Shown here one piece after another: positions 24,353 to 31,175 of a stretch of 45,196 bases of DNA. Source of the stretch: Levilactobacillus paucivorans. Lineage in GTDB: Bacteria > Bacillota > Bacilli > Lactobacillales > Lactobacillaceae. The stretch spans positions 1 through 45,196 of the forward strand of contig NZ_JQCA01000032.1 of assembly GCF_001437125.1 (NCBI RefSeq). Direction: 5' to 3'. The translations under genes were made by a program, and so were the position numbers. The notes under the pieces are model-generated. The model saw nothing but the letters and a program-made list of their open reading frames with translations, was not told the DNA's origin and searched no databases. How positions within the stretch are numbered: the stretch's first letter is position 1; every line of letters starts with the position of its first letter.

Positions 24353-25212
24353 ATGCCACAGCCGTATCACGAACGACTGAATTATACGATGGCACTGCCG
24401 CTGAGAGTCATCGATCACGGCACTTGTGGACCTAAAATGGTTTTGCCGCACTGGCACAATTCGGTGGAATTGGCCTATGCTTATCGGGGCCATCCAGGAA
24501 CCGTTCACATTGGGAGCTCGACGTTTGAAATGCAGGATCACCACCTCTACGTGGTTAACTCTGAAGTGGTGCACAGTTATGAAACGTATTTGGATGAGGA
24601 TAATCAAATTGTGACCCTTCTCTTACCCGCAGCCTGGCTACGAAATGTGGTTGAGGACGAACAGCTGCCGATCTGGGGGCCTTTAGACCTGGATCTGAGA
24701 GCAGACCATATAGTGACTTAGGCCGCGCTGTGGACACGCTAGCCACCAATGCCGTGACGGAACCCGATCAGCGGGCAGACTATCTCGCGAGTTTAGGTGC
24801 GGAATATCAATTGGTGGGTCAATTGTTAAAACACTTACAGGTTAACGGGCAGGTCAGCAATGACCAACTGCCCCTACCAGAGCCACTGCGTCAGGCAGTG
24901 ACCGAGATTCAGGAGAAGTATGGCACGGCCTTTTCGATTGCTGATTTAGCCGAACGACTGAATTATTCCAGCGTTTATTTCTCCCGCTTCTTCAAGGAAT
25001 ACATGGGGGTGGCCCCCAAGGCCTATCTGGGTCAGATTCGTTTGGAACGGGCCACCGAGCTCTTGATGACCTCTCAGGATTCGATTCAAACCATTGCGAC
25101 CAAGACGGGCTTCCGGACGGAAAAGAATTTCTTCGTGACGTTCAAGCAACACTTCCAAATGACCCCGATGACTTATCGCGAACGCTATGCCGCACAACGG
25201 GCTTGGTCGTAG
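24353..25212 (+). pseudogene. AraC-family regulator broken by a frameshift
   Basis: The first frame (24353-24721, 122 aa) encodes a cupin-type sensing domain (LPHWHNSVELAYAYRGHPG, the HWH-E pattern of AraC cupins) and stops at TAG 24719-24721. The continuation (24730-25212, in another frame; coding potential begins near 24709 as DLGRAVDTLATN) carries the two helix-turn-helix motifs (FSIADLAERLNYSSVYFSRFFKEYMG and SIQTIATKTGFRTEKNFFVTFKQHFQ). Joined they would make about 285 aa, a normal AraC length. A single-base change between about 24690 and 24721 explains it. It could be a true pseudogene, a sequencing error, or two separate polypeptides; the first is likeliest. Confidence 0.8.
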
Positions 25213-25220
25213 CATAACCA

Positions 25221-25249
25221 TTGCTTGTATGGGGTATTTATGGTAGACT
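25221..25249 (+). promoter_or_regulatory. Promoter of the ABC-F gene
   Basis: -35 TTGCTT (25221-25226), 17-nt spacer, -10 TAGACT (25244-25249). Start of transcription near 25256. Confidence 0.6.
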
Positions 25250-25250
25250 G

Positions 25251-25317
25251 AGCCAACATAACACAACGAATACGAGTGCAGAGCCAACGTTGCCGTTAAT
25301 TGACACGTTGGTTTTTT
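25251..25317 (+). promoter_or_regulatory. Leader with intrinsic terminator (candidate attenuator) of the ABC-F gene
   Basis: CCAACGT (25284-25290) pairs with ACGTTGG (25305-25311), followed by six T, 27 nt before the ABC-F ATG. An upstream copy of GCCAAC (about 25252) could compete for the GTTGG arm. Leader terminators controlling ABC-F genes are known in Firmicutes; here the inducing signal is unknown. Confidence 0.6.
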
Positions 25318-25344
25318 ACGCGAAAATCACAGGAGGTATCGTTC

Positions 25345-26973
25345 ATGTTAACCGTCAATAATGTCAGTATGCAGTTCTCCGACCGGAAGCTCTACGACGA
25401 AGTCAATCTTAAGTTCACCCCGGGGAATTGTTATGGAGTCATTGGCGCTAACGGCGCCGGCAAGTCCACGTTCCTGAAAATCATTGAGAACAAGCTCAAG
25501 CCAACGACTGGGACTGTGTCCATGGGCCCGAATGAACGGATGTCCAGCTTGAACCAAGATCACTTTGCGTTCGAGAATGAAACGGTTTTGAACACCGTGA
25601 TGCAAGGGTACAAGAAGCTCTATGACATCATGACTGAGAAGAATGCCATCTACATGAAGGCCGACTTCAGCGACGCAGATGGGATTCGTGCCGCCGAACT
25701 CGAAGCCGAATTTGGCGAAATGGGTGGTTGGGAAGCCGAGGCCGAAGCGAGTCAGATGTTACAATCCTTAGGCATCGATGAATCCCTTCACCAGTTGCCA
25801 ATGAGTGAATTGACGGAACCGCAAAAGGTGAAGGTCTTACTGGGCCAAGCCTTATTCGGTCATCCCGACGTCTTGCTCTTGGACGAACCGACCAATGGGT
25901 TAGATGTCCAATCTATCAGCTGGTTGGAAAACTTCTTGGCAGGTTACGAAAACACCGTCATCGTCGTTTCCCATGACCGACACTTCCTGAACCAGGTCTG
26001 CACGCACATGTGTGACGTGGACTTTGGGAAGATCACGTTGTTTGTTGGGAACTACGATTTCTGGATGGAATCTAGCGAATTGGCGGCTAAGCTGAAGGCT
26101 AACGCCAACGCTAAGAAGGCCGACCAGATCAAACAATTGCAAGAGTTCGTGGCCCGGTTCAGTGCCAACGCCTCGAAGTCTAAGCAAGCCACTTCACGGA
26201 AGAAGCAACTTGAAAAGATCACGTTAGATGACATCAAGCCATCCTCCCGTAAGTACCCGTTCATTTCATTCAATCCAGAACGTGAATTGGGGAACGACTT
26301 GGTTCGTGTGGAACACTTGAGCAAGACTATTGATGGCGTCACGATTCTTGACGACGTGAACTTCACGCTGCGTCCCGGTGAGAAGGTGGCCTTCATTAGC
26401 CGCAATGACTTAACGACCACGATTCTGATGCAACTCATTTCCGGTGAGTTGGAACCCGACAGTGGGACCATTACCTGGGGTCAAACGACCAGCACGACCT
26501 ACCTGCCAAAGAACGTCAACGACTACTTCGCTGACAACGAGATGTCTGTGATCGACTGGTTACGGCAATTCGCATCCAAGGAAGAAAGTGACAACACCTT
26601 CCTTCGTGGGTTCCTGGGGAAGATGCTGTTCTCCGGCGACGACGTTAACCGTGAAGTTGACGTGATGTCCGGGGGCGAAAAGGTCCGGGCAATGTTATCC
26701 AAGATGATGTTGAGCAAGGCAAACGTCCTCTTGTTAGACGATCCTACCAACCACTTGGACTTGGAATCCATCACGGCGTTAAACGACGCACTGGTTTCCT
26801 TCAAGAGTAGTATTCTCTTTACTTCCCATGACCACGAGTTCATTCAAACGATTGCTAACCGCATCATTGAGGTCTCACCAAAGGGAATCGTCGACCGAGC
26901 AGATACAACTTACGACGAATTCTTGGGCCACAAACAGGTTCAGGATCAGGTCGCAGCGTTGTACGCCGAATAG
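25345..26973 (+). CDS. ABC-F family ATPase (YbiT/YkpA-like)
   Basis: 542 aa from the ATG at 25345 (caggaggtatcgttc upstream). Two ATPase domains joined by a basic linker (about 240-300), no membrane part; ABC-F proteins act on ribosomes. Domain 1: Walker A GANGAGKS (34-41) and Walker B LLLDEP (D180-E181) are intact, but the signature reads LTEPQ (156-160). Domain 2: Walker A is replaced by SRNDLTTT (352-359, no Lys) and the Walker B glutamate by Asp (D465-D466), while the signature MSGGEK (441-446) is intact. So one composite ATP site looks functional and the other dead. This asymmetry fits the YbiT/YkpA branch of Firmicutes as I recall it. A resistance role is not implied. Confidence 0.9.
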   Translation: MLTVNNVSMQFSDRKLYDEVNLKFTPGNCYGVIGANGAGKSTFLKIIENKLKPTTGTVSMGPNERMSSLNQDHFAFENETVLNTVMQGYKKLYDIMTEKNAIYMKADFSDADGIRAAELEAEFGEMGGWEAEAEASQMLQSLGIDESLHQLPMSELTEPQKVKVLLGQALFGHPDVLLLDEPTNGLDVQSISWLENFLAGYENTVIVVSHDRHFLNQVCTHMCDVDFGKITLFVGNYDFWMESSELAAKLKANANAKKADQIKQLQEFVARFSANASKSKQATSRKKQLEKITLDDIKPSSRKYPFISFNPERELGNDLVRVEHLSKTIDGVTILDDVNFTLRPGEKVAFISRNDLTTTILMQLISGELEPDSGTITWGQTTSTTYLPKNVNDYFADNEMSVIDWLRQFASKEESDNTFLRGFLGKMLFSGDDVNREVDVMSGGEKVRAMLSKMMLSKANVLLLDDPTNHLDLESITALNDALVSFKSSILFTSHDHEFIQTIANRIIEVSPKGIVDRADTTYDEFLGHKQVQDQVAALYAE

Positions 26974-27034
26974 AGTGTGATAGAAAGCGGAGTTGGCTGC
27001 CTTCTAGCGCACGTTTCGACCATCTAAATTCAAA
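26971..27034 (+). repeat. Palindromic intergenic element, short form (copy E)
   Basis: GAGTGTGATAGAAAGCGGAG then TTGGCTGCCTTCTAGCGCAC and the tail GTTTCGACCATCTAAA. The outer arms (GTGTGATAGAAAG / CTTCTAGCGCAC) still pair but the central arms are absent. It starts at the ABC-F stop. Confidence 0.7.
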
Positions 27035-27040
27035 AAACCA

Positions 27041-27069
27041 AAGGGATGACAGCCGTCATCCCTTTTTTT
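27041..27069 (+). terminator. Terminator after the ABC-F gene
   Basis: AAGGGATGAC-agcc-GTCATCCCTT, perfect 10-bp stem, followed by TTTTT. Confidence 0.9.
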
Positions 27070-27165
27070 ATCCCGCAATCAACGCCGTTTAGTTCCCATT
27101 AAGCTCCCAATGCTAGACTGGTTTTCATGAACGAAGCCACGAGCTTCCGAAAGGATGAGTGCGTC

Positions 27166-27384
27166 ATGAAATCAAGTCATCAAGGCCCCAAGCGTTGGTT
27201 AATCTTTGTTATGGCAGGATTCCTCCTGTTTGCTGGCGGTGGGGGAACGGGTTACCTTCTGGGTCAACAACAGGCCAAGTCGACCCAAACTCAGCAGATG
27301 AAAAACGCCCCTAAGGGCATGAGTGGCAAGCGTCCTAGCAAGCCGAATGGCCTGCCAAGTCAGAGTGGATCGAGTAGTCAGTAA
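27166..27384 (+). CDS. Small single-pass membrane protein of unknown function
   Basis: 72 aa from the ATG at 27166 (gaaaggatgagtgcgtc upstream). An earlier ATG at 27127 sits only a few bases past the TAGACT -10 (27113-27118) and would be leaderless. One membrane segment (WLIFVMAGFLLFAGGGGTGYLLG) is followed by a hydrophilic tail rich in Gln, Lys, Pro, Ser and Gly that probably faces outward. I do not recognise the family. It is a monocistronic gene with a strong terminator. Confidence 0.6.
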   Translation: MKSSHQGPKRWLIFVMAGFLLFAGGGGTGYLLGQQQAKSTQTQQMKNAPKGMSGKRPSKPNGLPSQSGSSSQ

Positions 27385-27396
27385 ATGAAAGTTGAA

Positions 27397-27430
27397 ATCG
27401 GCGGCTCGAAAATTGAGCTGCCGATTTTTT
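27397..27430 (+). terminator. Terminator after the small membrane protein
   Basis: AATCGGCGGCTC / GAGCTGCCGATT with one mismatch, then TTTTT. Confidence 0.88.
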
Positions 27431-27557
27431 TAGGTGCTGCGGACCAGTTGCCCGGTATTAACTTAGCAATAGCGGATTTCATTAAATTTAGGAACCCCCT
27501 AAACTTATTGTTACAATTATGTTACAATGGGGCAATCATCAGAGGAGGAGATTCGCT

Positions 27558-28286
27558 ATGGATTCACAGGATCGCATTGATTTCAAACTCGGGGCCAAGG
27601 CTCAGGTGTTGGATCATTTTAAATTCTACTTTTTACTGACTATTCTTTGGTTGGCCTTGGGTTTCATTGGGGGCCTGACCTACCAGCGCAGTATGAATTG
27701 GATTATGGCCGTGAACAATAATTCTGGATTTGTCTTAGGTGGAGGCCTGTCGTTGGCCGGAGTTCTAACGATTGCGTCTGCGATCATGCGGGTGGGGTCC
27801 CAATTGACCATGATTGACTTGGACCGGGGTAAAATTACCATGGATAGCCCGCTTCAACGGAGTTTTGCCTTATTTGATAAAGGACAGTACTTCTTAGGCT
27901 GGCTCTTTATTGCCATCCTGGTGGGGATTTTTACCTTCCTGTGGAGCCTGTTATTTTTTGTTCCCGGTATGATTAAAGCCTATGCGTATTCGCAATCCTT
28001 TTATATTTATCGTGACGCCATCGACCGGAACGATCCGATCACACCGTTAGAAGCGATCACGGAATCTCGTCGCCTGATGGACGGCAACAAAGCCTTTCTC
28101 TTTATCATGGACCTGAGTTTTATCGGATGGATGATGTTGCAAGGCATTACCTTTGGATTCGCCGCCTTGTTTGTGCAACCGTACTATGATCAGACGCGGG
28201 CCAAGTTCTATAACCAGCTTGTGATCAGAGATGAAGACCAGCCGGCAGCGGATACCTTCGATGGAGATCAAGGGCCAGAAGCTTAA
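27558..28286 (+). CDS. DUF975-family integral membrane protein
   Basis: 242 aa from the ATG at 27558 (agaggaggagattcgct upstream). Five or six hydrophobic segments; the RVGSQLTMIDLDRGK stretch, FFVPGMIKAYAYSQSFYIYRD and TPLEAITESRRLMDGNK are typical of the DUF975 family of Gram-positive membrane proteins. Biochemical function is unknown. Two copies of GTTACAAT (27510-27517, 27521-27528) lie in its promoter region, the second providing a TACAAT -10. It is transcribed ahead of, but separately from, the GntR-ABC operon. Confidence 0.85.
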   Translation: MDSQDRIDFKLGAKAQVLDHFKFYFLLTILWLALGFIGGLTYQRSMNWIMAVNNNSGFVLGGGLSLAGVLTIASAIMRVGSQLTMIDLDRGKITMDSPLQRSFALFDKGQYFLGWLFIAILVGIFTFLWSLLFFVPGMIKAYAYSQSFYIYRDAIDRNDPITPLEAITESRRLMDGNKAFLFIMDLSFIGWMMLQGITFGFAALFVQPYYDQTRAKFYNQLVIRDEDQPAADTFDGDQGPEA

Positions 28287-28311
28287 TTTTAAAATAAACA
28301 AAACGTGAGGG

Positions 28312-28338
28312 TGGCGCGGTTTAGCGAGCCCTCTTTCT
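28312..28338 (+). terminator. Probable terminator of the DUF975 gene
   Basis: GAGGG...CCCTC stem with an imperfect interior, followed by TTTCTTTT. Weaker than the others here. Confidence 0.5.
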
Positions 28339-28379
28339 TTTGAAAATGGGGTTGGCTCGGGATTTTTCGTCTCGGGGGG

Positions 28380-28413
28380 TTGCCTTTTTAACTGTACTAG
28401 GTATAATAGTACA
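28380..28413 (+). promoter_or_regulatory. Promoter and YtrA-type operator of the GntR-ABC operon
   Basis: -35 TTGCCT (28380-28385), 16-nt spacer, -10 TATAAT (28402-28407). The perfect inverted repeat TGTACTA-n7-TAGTACA (28393-28399 / 28407-28413) brackets the -10 box, the layout known for YtrA-type autorepression. Confidence 0.85.
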
Positions 28414-28448
28414 CACAGAACAGGCAGCCATACCAAGGGGTGAAGAGC

Positions 28449-28823
28449 ATGCAAGTTAACGATCAATCCAGTTTGCCATACTACGAGCAACTGGTATTGC
28501 GGGTAAAACAGCAAATCGTTCAGGGAATCTTGCGACCGGGAGACCGGTTACCGTCGGTGCGTGAAATGGCGCGCCAGGAACAGTTGAATCCGAATACGGT
28601 GAGCAAGGCTTATAAACAGTTAGAATCCCAGCACGTCATCTTAACGGTCCATGGTAAAGGGACCTACGTGCGGGAGACCACGGCACCGGCGGGAGATTCC
28701 GCCCAAGTCGTCGCGACCAAGAAACAATTATTAACGCTACTGACGGAAATTCAATATCTCGGCGTGCCTTTAGAAGACGTCGTGAGCTGGATCAAAGTGG
28801 CCTATGAGGGGGAAGCACAGTGA
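28449..28823 (+). CDS. GntR-family regulator, YtrA subfamily
   Basis: 124 aa from the ATG at 28449 (aaggggtgaagagc upstream). Winged helix YYEQLVLRVKQQIVQGILRPGDRLPSVREMARQEQLNPNTVSKAYKQLESQHVI with wing VHGKGTYVRE, and a short helical C-terminus. The last codons overlap the next gene by GTGA (4 nt), so it is co-translated with the ABC ATPase. The TGTACTA/TAGTACA repeat over its own -10 is the presumed target. Inducers of related proteins are often cell-wall-active compounds; not known here. Confidence 0.9.
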   Translation: MQVNDQSSLPYYEQLVLRVKQQIVQGILRPGDRLPSVREMARQEQLNPNTVSKAYKQLESQHVILTVHGKGTYVRETTAPAGDSAQVVATKKQLLTLLTEIQYLGVPLEDVVSWIKVAYEGEAQ

Positions 28824-29713
28824 CTTTAAATGTAGCAGGACTGAGTAAAGAGATTGGTGGTCGGCAGATCATCCAGGACATTACGTTTGAATGGGCACCG
28901 GGAGAAATTCTGGGGTTAGTCGGCCGAAATGGGGTCGGGAAGACCACGCTGTTCCGGAGCATGATGAATCACTACGTCCCAGAGGCCGGACAGGTCACGG
29001 TGGATGGTCAGAACGTCCAGCAGGTTCCCAGTCGGCAACAGCAATTATTCTTTATTGACACGCAATATAACTTTTTAAATAATTATCGGTTGTGGGAACT
29101 GCCGGACTTCTTCATGGCGGTTTATCCCCGCTTTGACGAGCAGCGATTTACATCCTTGTTAGCCGAGTTCAAACTCGACCGGAATAGCCAATATCGGCGT
29201 CTTTCTAAAGGGATGCGCGCATTGGTTAACTTGGTGTTGGCCTTGACCTCTAACGCCACGTATATCATTCTCGATGAACCTTTCGATGGCTTAGATGTGA
29301 TTATTCGTGAAAATATTGCCTCGATGGTCATTGACGAGGTGGCCGACCAACAGAAGGGCTTCCTGATTTCATCACATGACTTGAATGAGCTCGATGGGTT
29401 GAGCGATCGGGTGTTGTTATTAAAGGACAGCAAACTGGTTCACGATTACAACCTGGAAGACATCCGGGCTAAGGCTAAGAAGATTCAGTTGGTCCTAAAC
29501 GACCGGGTGATTCCGGCCGTCTTAAAGGAACACAGCCAGTTGATTCGCGTTTCTGGTCGGGTTTTGGTGGTGGTCATTACCAATTACACGCCGGAAGTTG
29601 ATCAGGCCTTGAAAGATTTGAAGCCCGTGTTGTTTGAAGAATTACCATTAACGTTGGAAGACCTGTTCCGGGCTAACTTAGCTCACGAGACTGGTTACCA
29701 GATGATGAAGTAG
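28820..29713 (+). CDS. ABC transporter ATP-binding protein (YtrB-like)
   Basis: 297 aa starting at GTG within the GTGA overlap. Walker A GRNGVGKTT, signature LSKGMRALVNLVLAL (LSKGM in place of LSGGQ, as in related YtrB-type proteins), Walker B YIILDEPFDGLD, H-loop SSHDLNEL. The C-terminal ~80 residues beyond the ATPase core are typical of this branch. Pairs with the permease 11 nt downstream. Confidence 0.9.
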   Translation: MTLNVAGLSKEIGGRQIIQDITFEWAPGEILGLVGRNGVGKTTLFRSMMNHYVPEAGQVTVDGQNVQQVPSRQQQLFFIDTQYNFLNNYRLWELPDFFMAVYPRFDEQRFTSLLAEFKLDRNSQYRRLSKGMRALVNLVLALTSNATYIILDEPFDGLDVIIRENIASMVIDEVADQQKGFLISSHDLNELDGLSDRVLLLKDSKLVHDYNLEDIRAKAKKIQLVLNDRVIPAVLKEHSQLIRVSGRVLVVVITNYTPEVDQALKDLKPVLFEELPLTLEDLFRANLAHETGYQMMK

Positions 29714-29724
29714 GAGGGGCAGAC

Positions 29725-30675
29725 ATGTTTAGCAATAAATTAGATCGTTTAATTTGGCGGCGTCATCGCAAAATGATGGCCGTGATTGGTGGCATTGCCC
29801 TGTTGGGGACCGTCATGATGACGTTGATTCTACTGCACGCGCTGAAGCAGAATCCGGAACCCAATATTCACATTGTTTCGGGGTCAATTCACAAGTGGCA
29901 AGTGTATAAGGGAAACTACTTTAGCGCTTATTCCTGGTGGCTCATCTTTGCCTTCTGGCTGGGTGGGTTGGAAATCATGCACCTCGACCTACGGGACCAC
30001 TTCAATGAGTTTCTCTTTAGCAGTGGCTTCAGTCGCTTGAAGGTCTACTGGGCTAAACTGCGGATCGCTCTGAGTGCGCTGTTGGGAATGTCAGTGGTGA
30101 TCTTGGCCGTTCAATATCTCCTTTACTGGCTCAGCAAGCCGAATGGCACGACCTTCACGCTGGCCTGGCCAGGACTGATCACGTCTTGGGCGATGGGATT
30201 GGCTTTCTCCATTGGGATGTTCTCCCTGAGCTGGTTTGCCGCACTCATTGTCGGTCAGACCGGGTCGCTCATCGTGACGATCTCAGGCTTTACTCTTTCT
30301 TTAGTTGGTTTAGGTGGAATTGGTGGTAGTATCTTAAGTGGGTCCTGGTTCAAAATCTCCCAAGCAACCTTACCATGGATTGGTGCGGGCGTTTGGCTGA
30401 TTACCGCGGTTGTCCTCTTTATCTGGGGAGCCGTTCTATATCCACACTTGTCACTCGAACATAATGGGGAATATCTCCTGTTCCCGCGCTTGCGGGTTCC
30501 GGTATACATTGTCTTTGTGGTGTACGTCACGTGGCTGTACAGCTACGATTCCGATGCCGCAACCATGTTGGGCGCATTTATCTTAGCAGCCCTCTTCGGT
30601 TACGGTTGGCTCTGGCGGCCCCGTTTGGGTGAAAAGTGGCATCAATGGCGAGAAAGTAAACAGGCTAGAGAGTAG
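29725..30675 (+). CDS. ABC transporter permease (YtrC/D-like)
   Basis: 316 aa with about eight hydrophobic segments, no large external domain; start ATG after taggaggggcagac. Segments include MMAVIGGIALLGTVMMTLILLHAL, WWLIFAFWLGGLEIM and LIVTISGFTLSLVGLGGIGG. With the ATPase and the GntR gene it forms a three-gene exporter-type operon. Substrate unknown. The operon ends at a strong bidirectional terminator. Confidence 0.85.
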   Translation: MFSNKLDRLIWRRHRKMMAVIGGIALLGTVMMTLILLHALKQNPEPNIHIVSGSIHKWQVYKGNYFSAYSWWLIFAFWLGGLEIMHLDLRDHFNEFLFSSGFSRLKVYWAKLRIALSALLGMSVVILAVQYLLYWLSKPNGTTFTLAWPGLITSWAMGLAFSIGMFSLSWFAALIVGQTGSLIVTISGFTLSLVGLGGIGGSILSGSWFKISQATLPWIGAGVWLITAVVLFIWGAVLYPHLSLEHNGEYLLFPRLRVPVYIVFVVYVTWLYSYDSDAATMLGAFILAALFGYGWLWRPRLGEKWHQWRESKQARE

Positions 30676-30766
30676 GAATTTAAAATAGAAACATCGGATG
30701 GGCATGGCTTGGGGAAGTCAGTCATCCAGGGGGAGCGTTTGACCGTTGGGGAACGGTTGGACGACA

Positions 30767-30810
30767 AAAACAGGCATCGCTGACAAGTTTGTCGGCGGTG
30801 CCTGTTTTTT
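30767..30810. terminator. Bidirectional terminator
   Basis: AAAACAGGCATCGCTGACA / TGTCGGCGGTGCCTGTTTT around AGTT, with A and T tracts, between convergent operons. Confidence 0.9.
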
Positions 30811-30813
30811 GAT

Positions 30814-31161
30814 CTAGCGGTAGATTTGGTCGAGCGTCTTGCCGTGGGCGAGTTCGTCGATCAGTTTATCCAGGTAGCGAATGCGCTGCATGGTGGGATC
30901 GGCCACGTCCTCGACTCTGACGCCGCAGATGGACCCGGTGATTAGACTGGCTCGTGGATTGAAGGCTGGGGCCTGATCGAAGAAGGTCTGGCAATCAACG
31001 TTGGCCTGTAGCTGATGGTTGAGACCAGCCTGGTCATAACCAGTGAGCCACAAGATCGGTGCGTCAACTTCCTCAGCTGATCGGTTCTTTTTTTCGGCTT
31101 TACTTAGATAGAGAGGGTAGACCTTGGCAAAAGGCATGGTAAAGATTCGCTGTGTGGACAT
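30814..31161 (-). CDS. DUF2200-family protein
   Basis: 115 aa from the ATG at 31161 (gaaaggagttttcgtt upstream). TQRIFTMPFAKVYPLYLSKAEKK, EVDAPILWLTGYDQAGL and FFDQAPAFNPRASLITGSICGVRVEDV are hallmark stretches of DUF2200, a small cytosolic family of unknown function. Its start lies 14 nt after the stop of the YdbT-like gene, so it is probably the third gene of that leftward operon. Confidence 0.88.
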   Translation of the reverse strand: MSTQRIFTMPFAKVYPLYLSKAEKKNRSAEEVDAPILWLTGYDQAGLNHQLQANVDCQTFFDQAPAFNPRASLITGSICGVRVEDVADPTMQRIRYLDKLIDELAHGKTLDQIYR

Positions 31162-31175
31162 AACGAAAACTCCTT

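Noticed and set aside
25229-25246. Five-codon upstream ORF (MGYLW) before the ABC-F gene
   Set aside because: It lies between the -35 and -10 boxes of the proposed promoter and has no ribosome site, so it would not be in the transcript.
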